Position numbers and translations under genes: made by a program
Assembly (NCBI GenBank): GCA_003533405.1
Contig: DQDL01000018.1
Span: 15,767-31,327, forward strand
Length of the DNA: 15,561 nt
DNA from: Clostridiales bacterium
GTDB taxonomy: Bacteria > Bacillota > Clostridia > Oscillospirales > Oscillospiraceae
Direction: 5' to 3'
The notes under the pieces: generated by a model
Databases searched by the model: none
What the model was told of the DNA's origin: nothing
What the model saw: only the letters and a program-made list of their open reading frames with translations
In this document: positions 6,946 to 12,831 of the stretch, piece by piece
How the letters are laid out: every line of letters starts with the position of its first letter
Position numbering within the stretch: the stretch's first letter is position 1

Positions 6946-7635
6946 ATGGAATATGAGAAAAAAGCATCATTTCAGTTGCTGACGGTCATAACCACGCCGA
7001 AGCTCGCCGAGCGGGCGGCGGAGATGTTCAAAAAGGGTGCGCTGCCGCTGCAATACCGCTTCAGCGCCGAAGGCACCGCCTCCAGCGAGATAATGGATAT
7101 GCTCGGTCTCGGCAGCATCGATAAAAGCGTGCTTATAAGCATGGTACCGAGGCAGCTGTCCGGCGTTCTGCTGGAAAAGCTGCGCTCGGAGCTGCGGCTT
7201 AACACCGCAAACAGCGGCATCGCATTCACCGTCCCGCTAAACGGAGCAAACAACCTGATCTTGCGCATCCTTGCCCGAAACACGGGGAAGGAGCTGCTGA
7301 ATATCGAAGGAAAGGAAGAAAACACAATGTCCGAAACAAAATACTCTCTCGTCGCAGCGATAGTAAACCGAGGCTTCAGCGGCGATGTGATGGAGACTGT
7401 CCGCAGTGCGGGCGCTAAGGGCGGCACCGTTATCCACAGCCGACGCATCGGCAGCGAGGATGTGACCAGCTTCTGGGGCTTGAGCGCTCAGGACGAAAAA
7501 GAGATAGTTCTTATCCTGACCGATTCGGCAAACAAGCTAACGCTCATGCAGTGCATCGGCGAAAGCTGCGGTATGCACAGCGAGGCGCAGGGCATCGTGA
7601 TGTCCCTGCCGATAGACTCCGTTGTCGGCATCTAA
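6946..7635 (+). CDS. Tandem two-domain PII-like signalling protein
   Basis: The 229-residue protein contains two PII/GlnB-like domains. The C-terminal one (about 131-229) is clear: LVAAIVNRGF (135-144), VMETVRSAGAKGGTVIHSRRIG (148-169), EKEIVLILT (184-192), and the EAQGIVMSLPIDSVVGI end (213-229). The N-terminal one (about 8-105) is diverged: LLTVITTPKLAERAAEMFKKGA (11-32), SVLISMVP (61-68) and SGIAFTVPL (90-98). PII proteins sense ATP/ADP and small metabolites and bind membrane transporters or enzymes. The classical T-loop tyrosine context is not visible, so uridylylation is unlikely. The ATG at 6946 is chosen because GAGGAGG (6930-6936) lies nine bases upstream; an in-frame ATG at 6904 lies inside the DUF1538 gene without such a site. 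Immediate placement behind DUF1538 suggests it gates that protein; this is inference. Confidence 0.85.
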   Translation: MEYEKKASFQLLTVITTPKLAERAAEMFKKGALPLQYRFSAEGTASSEIMDMLGLGSIDKSVLISMVPRQLSGVLLEKLRSELRLNTANSGIAFTVPLNGANNLILRILARNTGKELLNIEGKEENTMSETKYSLVAAIVNRGFSGDVMETVRSAGAKGGTVIHSRRIGSEDVTSFWGLSAQDEKEIVLILTDSANKLTLMQCIGESCGMHSEAQGIVMSLPIDSVVGI

Positions 7636-7687
7636 CGGCTAAAGCTCCACTTCAAAACAGCAGACGCTTTTTGTAAAATTCAATTAC

Positions 7688-7716
7688 TTGCGGAAAATTT
7701 TTTGTAATGCTATACT
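7688..7716 (+). promoter_or_regulatory. SigA-type promoter for the phosphatase operon
   Basis: TTGCGG (7688-7693) and TATACT (7711-7716) are separated by exactly 17 bases, with an A/T-rich spacer including a run of six T. It lies 39 bases upstream of the phosphatase ATG, in the gap after the PII-like gene. No convincing terminator hairpin was seen between 7636 and 7687. Confidence 0.65.
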
Positions 7717-7754
7717 GACCCTACGGAAGCGTGATTTCGGAAATCGGAGACATT

Positions 7755-8222
7755 ATGACAAAGATACTTTTCGTTTGCCACGGGAACATTTGCAGAAGCC
7801 CGATGGCGGAATTTGTGATGAAGGATATAACGGCAAAGGCGGGGCTATCAGACGAGTTTTTGATAGAATCTGCGGCGACAAGCACGGAGGAGATTGGAAA
7901 CCCCGTGTACCCACCCGCAAGACGCAAGCTGCAAGAACACGGCATAGCCTGCGATGGCAAGACCGCACGGCAGGTGAGAAGGGAAGACTACGATAGGTTT
8001 GACCTCATCATCGGCATGGACGAAGAGAACATGTACAACCTGCGCAGACTGTTCCCAAATGACCCCGAGGACAAGCTGAGTCTGCTCATGGACTACACCG
8101 CAAGACCCGGCAGCGTTGCCGACCCGTGGTACACCCGGGACTTCGAGGCCACATGGCGAGATGTCCTCGAAGGCTGCACCGGCCTTTTAGATGCAATAAC
8201 GAAAAAGGAGCAGGGCATATGA
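7755..8222 (+). CDS. Low-molecular-weight protein tyrosine phosphatase
   Basis: The 155-residue protein has the complete LMW-PTP signature at its N-terminus: the CX5R phosphate loop CHGNICRS (Cys8 nucleophile, Arg14, Ser15), followed by PMAEF. The general-acid Asp is in DPW (Asp123) near the C-terminus, as is usual in this family. SAATSTEEIGNP and YDRFDLIIGMDEEN are also family-typical. In bacteria such enzymes remove phosphate from tyrosine (or arginine) residues of proteins, often kinases for polysaccharide export or stress regulators; no kinase gene is visible here. The start ATG at 7755 has GGAG (7746-7749) five bases upstream. A GTG 24 bases earlier would add residues before the first beta-strand and is less likely. 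The stop overlaps the next gene's start as ATGA. Confidence 0.93.
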   Translation: MTKILFVCHGNICRSPMAEFVMKDITAKAGLSDEFLIESAATSTEEIGNPVYPPARRKLQEHGIACDGKTARQVRREDYDRFDLIIGMDEENMYNLRRLFPNDPEDKLSLLMDYTARPGSVADPWYTRDFEATWRDVLEGCTGLLDAITKKEQGI

Positions 8223-9571
8223 GCTACACCGAAACTCTTATTTGGAGACTTGACAGCAGTGCCCACGGGGCAAAGTTTGAAGCGGACTTAGAAAAAGGCG
8301 CAGACTTCGTCCGTTCGCTCGGGCTAAAAAGCGAGGGCAGCGGCTGGTGTGAGGCCGACCTGTCAGCTCCCGACTGCGACAAAATGCTCGACCAAATCGG
8401 GCGGTTCTGCAAGCAAAGCGGCATGAAAGCAAAGGGACACTACATACGGAAGTACCGTGCTGCCGACAGTGAGTGGTACAGGCTCAAATTCGATGTGTTT
8501 AGGGATCATGAGACCTCGGACACCTTCGAGACTGTCAAGAATGCACGGGGCAAGGATATGGAGCTTGAAAAGGTCAGGGCGTACACACTGACGGGCGGCT
8601 TTAAAGAAAGCCTATCGCAGCATTGTGTTCCGGCATCGTTCATGGATGCGTGCATTGCCAATAATTTTAACGACCTGCGCTTTTGCTGGCTTCGTGATGT
8701 AGGCAGATACGCAGGCACGCAGTATTTTGCCGTGCTTCCGGAGAAGCGAGTGGAACAAGTGATGGGCGACTTCAATTATGGGTGGAAGTCGTCAAGCTCG
8801 GCGCTTATGAAGCTGAATCCCATGTACAAGACTATGGTCAAGCTCGGCGGCAAGCTGCCGAAGCTTGCGGAGGTTTTCGGCGGGCTCACTATAAGTCTCC
8901 CGAACAGCTACCTGAGAGCCGACCTGCCGAACGCAAACTTTGCATATGCGTATGTATCGCAGCACTTCTTATTGAAGAATGACCTGCTTATACGCAAGGA
9001 GGCGGCAGAGAAGCTGATAGCCTGCGGTGTGCTGCATGAAGATCAGCTTGAGCCCGTGTGCGTCTGCGACACACCGATAAGCGGCTACACCGTCAAAAAG
9101 ACGGCCGAAAAGCCGTTTCCGACCGATGCAGCGCTTGCCGAGCGTATGAACGAGTATAAGGCTTATATAAGTAAAGATCATCCACCGAGAAAGATAAGCG
9201 AAAAGGAAGCAGTCAAGCTATTGAAGCTCGTAAAGACCGAGCGAGCGGAGGATTTTGAAAAGCCGCTGCCGAAAAAGCGTCGGGACGAGCTAATATACAC
9301 CGAATTTGCGCCGCTTATCCCGTACTACTCCGTCTGCGGGAGCGGGTATCTCTGCGATGAGTATAGGCTGCTCGACATCAGTGAAGCAAAAGAGGAGACC
9401 GCCCGGCTGAACGAGCTGGGCATCGAAGGTACAGCCGTCGTCGAGTGCGGCGACACCGACATGGTGCTGCTGACCCCAAACGGCAAGGTCGTGCAGATAG
9501 AGCATGATGAGCCGGAGATAATCAATAGCTGGGACAGCTTAGCGGCATTTTTTGTGTATGCAATGAAATAA
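8219..9571 (+). CDS. Uncharacterised 450-residue protein coupled to the phosphatase
   Basis: I do not recognise this protein as a whole. It has 450 residues, no signal peptide or membrane span, and a mixed alpha/beta, charge-rich composition. The N-terminal section (1-100) is compact, with aromatic-rich strands such as GHYIRKYRA. The middle (about 150-290) has several aromatic and Asn-rich strands. A Lys-rich helix (about 325-355) links to a C-terminal section (about 360-450) ending in strand patterns (TAVVECGDTDMVLLTP, then VVQIEHDEPEIINSW) and a final helix AAFFVYAM. That end resembles the close of SMI1/KNR4 (SUKH)-type domains, often found in immunity or regulatory proteins; this is a weak resemblance only. 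The ATG overlaps the phosphatase stop, and AAGGAG (8205-8210) lies eight bases upstream. A longer frame from 8126 lies inside the phosphatase and has no such site. Coupling suggests a shared role with the phosphatase. Confidence 0.8.
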   Translation: MSYTETLIWRLDSSAHGAKFEADLEKGADFVRSLGLKSEGSGWCEADLSAPDCDKMLDQIGRFCKQSGMKAKGHYIRKYRAADSEWYRLKFDVFRDHETSDTFETVKNARGKDMELEKVRAYTLTGGFKESLSQHCVPASFMDACIANNFNDLRFCWLRDVGRYAGTQYFAVLPEKRVEQVMGDFNYGWKSSSSALMKLNPMYKTMVKLGGKLPKLAEVFGGLTISLPNSYLRADLPNANFAYAYVSQHFLLKNDLLIRKEAAEKLIACGVLHEDQLEPVCVCDTPISGYTVKKTAEKPFPTDAALAERMNEYKAYISKDHPPRKISEKEAVKLLKLVKTERAEDFEKPLPKKRRDELIYTEFAPLIPYYSVCGSGYLCDEYRLLDISEAKEETARLNELGIEGTAVVECGDTDMVLLTPNGKVVQIEHDEPEIINSWDSLAAFFVYAMK

Positions 9572-9573
9572 TC

Positions 9574-9611
9574 AGAAAAGCACGGTAACGGTTGAGCTAC
9601 CGTGCTTTTCT
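9574..9611 (+). terminator. Strong hairpin terminator after the phosphatase operon
   Basis: A perfect 14-bp inverted repeat (9574-9587 with 9598-9611, loop of 10) begins 2 bases after the stop codon. The 3' arm ends in CTTTTCT and is preceded by an A-rich 5' arm, so it could act in both directions. A small second inverted repeat (9611-9616 with 9621-9626) follows. Confidence 0.8.
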
Positions 9612-9671
9612 GCATCGTTTGATGCATTTCAGCATTAAGCAATACTTAAAACAAACTTTACAATAACTTGT

Positions 9672-9700
9672 TTGACATTTAACAAACTTGGTGCTATATT
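9672..9700 (+). promoter_or_regulatory. Near-consensus SigA promoter for the miniprotein pair
   Basis: A perfect TTGACA (9672-9677), a 17-base spacer and TATATT (9695-9700) make this the strongest promoter in the window. The A-rich leader (about 9707-9750) carries no start codon with a ribosome binding site before GGAGG at 9753-9757. High expression of the two downstream small genes is expected. Confidence 0.8.
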
Positions 9701-9765
9701 ATAGTCACAAAGGGAAAACAAACAAGTGAAAATAAATAAGGAACATCTTGACGGAGGTAATTGAA

Positions 9766-9951
9766 ATGAAAAACATTCTTTCTGAACTGGCAATCGTGTG
9801 CTTCTTCGCAGCAGCAGTTTTCGCCTGCTTCATGGGCATGGCAGTAACTCCGGTCGCACACCTCGTATTCGGTCTGGCAGCTCTCGTCAGCAGCGTTGCG
9901 TTTGTGGTCGCACTGATCGCAGATGCAAAGCAGCTCGGCTTCACCGCCTGA
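9766..9951 (+). CDS. Hydrophobic 61-residue miniprotein, first of a tandem pair
   Basis: This short protein consists of two hydrophobic segments (about 7-25 and 31-53) joined by a short turn, with a Lys at the N-terminus and DAKQ near the end, so it should be a membrane hairpin. I do not recognise a family. It shares 41 of about 61 residues with the next gene, including an identical 18-residue block from ELAIVC to CFMG. The ATG at 9766 is set by GGAGG (9753-9757) eight bases upstream; an in-frame TTG at 9748 lies before that site and is rejected. It follows a consensus promoter and uses a narrow codon set (GCA, TTC, CTC, GTC), consistent with strong expression. The protein has no visible catalytic residues. 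A role as a membrane stress, toxin-like or accessory peptide is possible but untested. Confidence 0.83.
   Translation: MKNILSELAIVCFFAAAVFACFMGMAVTPVAHLVFGLAALVSSVAFVVALIADAKQLGFTA
9784..9837 (+). repeat. Direct repeat, copy 1, inside the first miniprotein gene
   Basis: This 54-base segment matches 10030-10083 at 51 positions, with 38 consecutive identical bases (9799-9836 and 10045-10082). The copies are offset by 246 bases, and their translation initiation regions (ACGGAGG..ATTGAAATGAAAA) are also almost the same. This shows recent duplication or gene conversion. Confidence 0.9.
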
Positions 9952-10008
9952 CTTACTAAGCCAACTAGATGTTAGTTATATAGGACATTTTGAACGGAGG
10001 AAATTGAA

Positions 10009-10197
10009 ATGAAAAAGAGCTTTTTCGTAGAACTTGCAATCGTATGCTTCTTCGCAGCAGCAGTTTTCGCCTGCTTCATGGGTGAGGCAGCAACCGTTAC
10101 CGCTCACATCGTGTTCGGTGTAGCAGCCATCGTCAGCGGCGTAGCGTTCGTAGGCTCCCTTATTGAGGAAGCGAGAATGCTCGGCCTGAAGGCTTAA
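10009..10197 (+). CDS. Hydrophobic 62-residue miniprotein, second of a tandem pair
   Basis: This paralogue of the preceding gene has the same layout: a short polar N-terminus, hydrophobic segment 1 (about 9-25), a turn with His33, hydrophobic segment 2 (about 33-52) and an amphipathic charged end (EEARMLG, 53-59). Conserved positions against copy 1 include both Cys of the first segment, Phe and Ala runs, AH (32-33), VFG and the C-terminal LG..A. Differences are mostly conservative, apart from Glu26, where copy 1 has Met. GGAGG (9996-10000) lies eight bases upstream of the ATG. The gap of 57 bases has only a poor promoter candidate (TTACTA/TTATAT at 9953-9981), so co-transcription from the upstream promoter is likely. 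Function unknown. Confidence 0.83.
   Translation: MKKSFFVELAIVCFFAAAVFACFMGEAATVTAHIVFGVAAIVSGVAFVGSLIEEARMLGLKA
10030..10083 (+). repeat. Direct repeat, copy 2, inside the second miniprotein gene
   Basis: This is the partner of 9784-9837. The three mismatches are third-codon-position changes (G/T, G/A, C/T), so the encoded 18 residues are identical, which points to purifying selection on this membrane segment or very recent exchange. Confidence 0.9.
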
Positions 10198-10235
10198 AAC
10201 GATTTGTGATTCTCCTTTTAAATACCTCAACTCAA

Positions 10236-10274
10236 GATATACGCCCTGTAAGCATTGCTTACAGGGCGTATATC
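10236..10274. terminator. Bidirectional 18-bp hairpin between convergent genes
   Basis: A perfect 18-bp inverted repeat (10236-10253 with 10257-10274) with a 3-base loop sits between the plus-strand miniprotein gene and the stop codon of the minus-strand DUF4830 gene. The plus strand continues TATTTATTT, and the minus strand continues TTGAGTTGAGG. It should end transcription from the left and probably from the right. Confidence 0.8.
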
Positions 10275-10277
10275 TAT

Positions 10278-10739
10278 TTATTTCAATGTGTGCATAAAGC
10301 CGTCGATGCTGGCGGAGTGAATATCGCCGCCGATGACACGACCGCCCTTAATATAGAGCGTTGCGTAGACCGTTTCGTCTGAGGCTGGATAGTTTGTCAC
10401 AACATAAGTGTACTGCTTGCATTCCAGACCTCCGAAGGACGCAAAATCATAGCCCTGCTCGGTCTGGAGCTTTGAGTAGCTGAGCATAACGCCCTCAAAT
10501 TCCTTTGGGATGAGCACATACTTGCATTCCTCGGTTGAAACATCAGCCTCCCAGCCAAGCTTGCTCAGATATTTGATCCGGCCCTCGGCACTTGTTACAT
10601 TAATAAGCTCCGACACGCCGAAGCTGCACCCCGGGGAGGAGCGTAGCATCACCGCCGCAAGCATGAGCGCCGCAGCAATGAGGATAATTATAACAGCTCG
10701 CTTTTTCGTGAGCTTTAAACATTTTGTAAACATACTCAT
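10278..10739 (-). CDS. DUF4830-containing membrane-anchored protein
   Basis: The 153-residue protein has a basic N-terminus (KLTKKR, 9-14), one hydrophobic anchor (about 15-32) and an extracytoplasmic domain. The domain contains RIKYLSKLGWE (54-64), VLIPKEF (75-81), GLECKQYTYVVTNYP (104-118) and a C-terminal YATLYIKGGRVIGGDIHS (125-142), a pattern I associate with DUF4830, a small domain common in clostridial anchored proteins with no assigned function. The first ATG (10737-10739) has AAAGG about 8-12 bases upstream; an ATG two codons later is also possible. The gene is divergent from the pseudouridine synthase gene, with a shared A/T-rich region between them, and convergent with the miniprotein pair. 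Confidence 0.75.
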   Translation of the reverse strand: MSMFTKCLKLTKKRAVIIILIAAALMLAAVMLRSSPGCSFGVSELINVTSAEGRIKYLSKLGWEADVSTEECKYVLIPKEFEGVMLSYSKLQTEQGYDFASFGGLECKQYTYVVTNYPASDETVYATLYIKGGRVIGGDIHSASIDGFMHTLK

Positions 10740-10756
10740 ATTATAGCCTTTTAGTG

Positions 10757-10785
10757 TTCAAATTTATTATACTTTATGTTATAAT
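10757..10785 (+). promoter_or_regulatory. Promoter candidate for the pseudouridine synthase gene
   Basis: TTCAAA (10757-10762), a 17-base spacer and a consensus TATAAT (10780-10785) precede the start codon by 15 bases. The short leader places the AGGTG ribosome binding site right behind the -10 region, so the true start point would leave a very short 5' end. The same A/T-rich stretch probably contains the divergent promoter for the DUF4830 gene. Confidence 0.55.
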
Positions 10786-10800
10786 CGCAAAGGTGATTTT

Positions 10801-11511
10801 ATGCCTTTGATGAGATTGGACAAGTTCATCTCCGATTGCGGAGCGGCATCTCGACGGGAGATAAAGCAGATGATAAAGGCCGGCAGAGTGACGCTCAACG
10901 GCGAAACTGCCCCTGCTCCCGAAACGAAGCTCGACCCCGAGACAGCTGTAGTTGCAATTGACGGTACTGCTTTAAAATATGAAAAAAATCATTATTTTAT
11001 GCTCAACAAGCCTGCCGGAGTTTTGTCTGCGACCGATGACGGTAAGCAAAAGACCGTCATCGATCTGCTTTTGCCCGAGCACAAAAGGCTCGGCCTTTTT
11101 CCGGTCGGCAGATTGGATAAGGACACGACGGGACTGCTGCTCATAACCGATGACGGCGACTTTGCACACAGGGTGATCTCTCCGAAGTCAAAGATCATGA
11201 AGGTTTATCACGCACATACTCAATCGCCCGTAAATACTGACGACATATCAGCATTTGTCCGGGGCGTGACGCTTGCCGACGGCACAAAGTGCCTGCCTGC
11301 CGGGCTGTCGCTCTGCGCCGACGGAAGCTGCCTCGTTACGGTGATGGAGGGCAAATATCATCAGGTAAAGCGCATGCTTGCCTCTCGAGGCAAGCCGGTA
11401 ATGGCACTCAAACGGCTCAAGATCGGCAGTTTGGAGCTTGATGAGAGCCTTGAACCGGGCGATTATCGCCCCCTTACCGCAGATGAATTGTGCAGTGTGA
11501 TGAAGGAATAA
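10801..11511 (+). CDS. RsuA/RluB-family rRNA pseudouridine synthase
   Basis: The 236-residue protein starts with an S4 RNA-binding domain (about 4-50; MRLDKFISDCGAASRRE is typical) and continues into the catalytic domain (about 62-232). The family motif GRLDKDTTGLLLIT (103-116) contains the catalytic Asp106; KVYHAHT (134-140) and EGKYHQVKRML are further RsuA-type signatures. These enzymes convert a uridine of rRNA to pseudouridine. The short length and motifs fit RsuA (U516 of 16S rRNA) or the closely related RluB/RluE group; a precise target is not certain. The start ATG at 10801 has AGGTG (10791-10795) five bases upstream; a second ATG lies three codons later. It appears monocistronic. No clear terminator follows. 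Confidence 0.9.
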   Translation: MPLMRLDKFISDCGAASRREIKQMIKAGRVTLNGETAPAPETKLDPETAVVAIDGTALKYEKNHYFMLNKPAGVLSATDDGKQKTVIDLLLPEHKRLGLFPVGRLDKDTTGLLLITDDGDFAHRVISPKSKIMKVYHAHTQSPVNTDDISAFVRGVTLADGTKCLPAGLSLCADGSCLVTVMEGKYHQVKRMLASRGKPVMALKRLKIGSLELDESLEPGDYRPLTADELCSVMKE

Positions 11512-11599
11512 TAGACAAATTTTGCTCTGATTTTTGGGCAATATAGCAAGGAAATTAACGCATTTTTTGAAAAGTCCACAAATTTCACATACTTTTCTA
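11512..11599. other. A/T-rich gap with a 7-bp inverted repeat
   Basis: The region after the pseudouridine synthase gene is rich in A/T. It holds an inverted repeat GAAAAGT (11569-11575) / ACTTTTC (11591-11597) just upstream of the -35 box of the regulator gene. No open frame with a ribosome binding site was seen. The repeat could be an operator, but is short and in low-complexity DNA. Confidence 0.35.
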
Positions 11600-11628
11600 T
11601 TGAAAAACGCACAAAAAAGTATTATTAT
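11600..11628 (+). promoter_or_regulatory. Promoter for the regulator/ftsEX operon
   Basis: TTGAAA (11600-11605), a 17-base A/T-rich spacer and TATTAT (11623-11628) give a good SigA-type promoter. It leaves a leader of about 55 bases before the ATG at 11690, which has GGGGAGG (11676-11682). Confidence 0.65.
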
Positions 11629-11689
11629 GTTGAAAGTATCATTGCGAGACTATCGTTAAAATACCCATATTGTCAGGGGAGGAAAAGCA

Positions 11690-12784
11690 ATGTCCAGCAG
11701 GATTTTTCAAAGTGTCATAATTCAGATAAAGGAAGCGACCGACAGATGCATCGGTGTGATTGACGAGCAGGGCTTCGTCATCACCTGCAGCGAGCTTCCC
11801 ATGATAGGTTCACGCCTTGAGGATTTCCAGAGCTATAATTACGATCCGTCCGAGCCTGTTTATGTGAGCAATCAGCGTACCTATAAAATTCTCGGCTCGA
11901 ATGCCGCCAAGTTTGACTATGCCGTTTTCGTCGAGGGCTGCGATGAGCTCGCAAGGGTCAGCTGCATGATGGCTGCCGTTGCATTCAACGAGGCTAAGAC
12001 CAATTACGAGGAAAAGTACAACAAGGCAGCCTTTTTAAAGAGCATCATTTCAGATAACATTCTGCCCGGTGATGTTTATGTCAGAACTAAAGAGCTTCAC
12101 TTTGTGCCCGATGTTCCGAGAGCACTGTTTCTCGTGCGTCAGGTCGATCGCACAGATGTTGCGGCGGTCGAGGTGCTGCAGAATATGTTCACCGACAGAC
12201 AGCATGACTTCGTTATAAGTGTCAATGAGGCGGATATGGTCGTCATCAAGGAGCTTCCCAACGGCGACAACAGCAGTGAGGTCAAGGCCATTGCCGAGAG
12301 TATTGAAAAAACGCTTGAAGCAGAGCTTCAAATTGACTGTATCATCGGCATCGGTACAACGGCAAGACATTTAAGAGAGCTCGCCGACCGCTACAAAGAA
12401 GCACAGATAGCCATCGATGTCGGCAGAGTGTTCGACTCTGAAAAGACTATCATCAGCTATGAAAATCTCGGCATCGGCCGAATCATATATCAGCTGCCGA
12501 CAACTCTTTGCGAGATGTTCTTAAATGAGGTGTTTAAGAAGAACCCGCTCGAGACCCTCGACGAGGACACGCTTGAGACTATAAACAAGTTCTTTGAAAA
12601 TAACCTCAATGTCTCCGAAACATCACGCAAGCTGTATGTCCACCGCAACACGCTCGTGTACCGCCTTGAGAAGATCAAGAAGATAACGGGCCTCGATTTA
12701 CGTGAGTTTGACCATGCGATAGTGTTCAAGGTCGCAATGATGGTCAAGCAGTATCTCGACTCGGTAAACAATAACGGCCGCTGA
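11690..12784 (+). CDS. PucR/CdaR-type transcriptional regulator
   Basis: The 364-residue protein has a sensory N-terminal region (about 1-110) resembling the sugar-diacid-recognition part of CdaR-type regulators, with CIGVIDEQGFVITCS (20-34). A central GGDEF-like CdaR domain (about 140-265) includes IDCIIGIGTTARHLRELADRY (215-235) and the YENLGIGRII segment (257-266). A C-terminal PucR helix-turn-helix (about 290-356) carries NLNVSETSRKLYVHRNTLVYRLEKI (305-329), the most diagnostic stretch. The family usually regulates catabolism of small carbon and nitrogen compounds; placement at the head of an ftsEX operon is therefore unusual. No membrane span is visible. The ATG has GGGGAGG seven bases upstream, and the gene has its own promoter. 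It ends 47 bases before ftsE. Confidence 0.87.
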   Translation: MSSRIFQSVIIQIKEATDRCIGVIDEQGFVITCSELPMIGSRLEDFQSYNYDPSEPVYVSNQRTYKILGSNAAKFDYAVFVEGCDELARVSCMMAAVAFNEAKTNYEEKYNKAAFLKSIISDNILPGDVYVRTKELHFVPDVPRALFLVRQVDRTDVAAVEVLQNMFTDRQHDFVISVNEADMVVIKELPNGDNSSEVKAIAESIEKTLEAELQIDCIIGIGTTARHLRELADRYKEAQIAIDVGRVFDSEKTIISYENLGIGRIIYQLPTTLCEMFLNEVFKKNPLETLDEDTLETINKFFENNLNVSETSRKLYVHRNTLVYRLEKIKKITGLDLREFDHAIVFKVAMMVKQYLDSVNNNGR

Positions 12785-12790
12785 AAAATC

Positions 12791-12806
12791 GGCAGGGCAG
12801 CCTGCC
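12791..12806 (+). other. Small hairpin between the regulator gene and ftsE
   Basis: GGCAGG (12791-12796) pairs with CCTGCC (12801-12806) around a 4-base loop. No T-tract follows (AAGCAAAACC), so it is not a classical terminator. It might adjust mRNA stability or relative expression of ftsE. Confidence 0.4.
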
Positions 12807-12831
12807 AAGCAAAACCTCAGGAGGAAAACCT

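Noticed and set aside
9784..10083. The two similar 54-base segments considered as a mobile element end or CRISPR-like repeat
   Set aside because: There are only two copies, both in frame inside paralogous genes with synonymous differences; gene duplication explains them.
9976..10230. An 84-codon minus-strand frame opposite the second miniprotein gene
   Set aside because: It crosses the plus-strand gene completely and lacks a ribosome site; the plus-strand paralogue pair explains the region.
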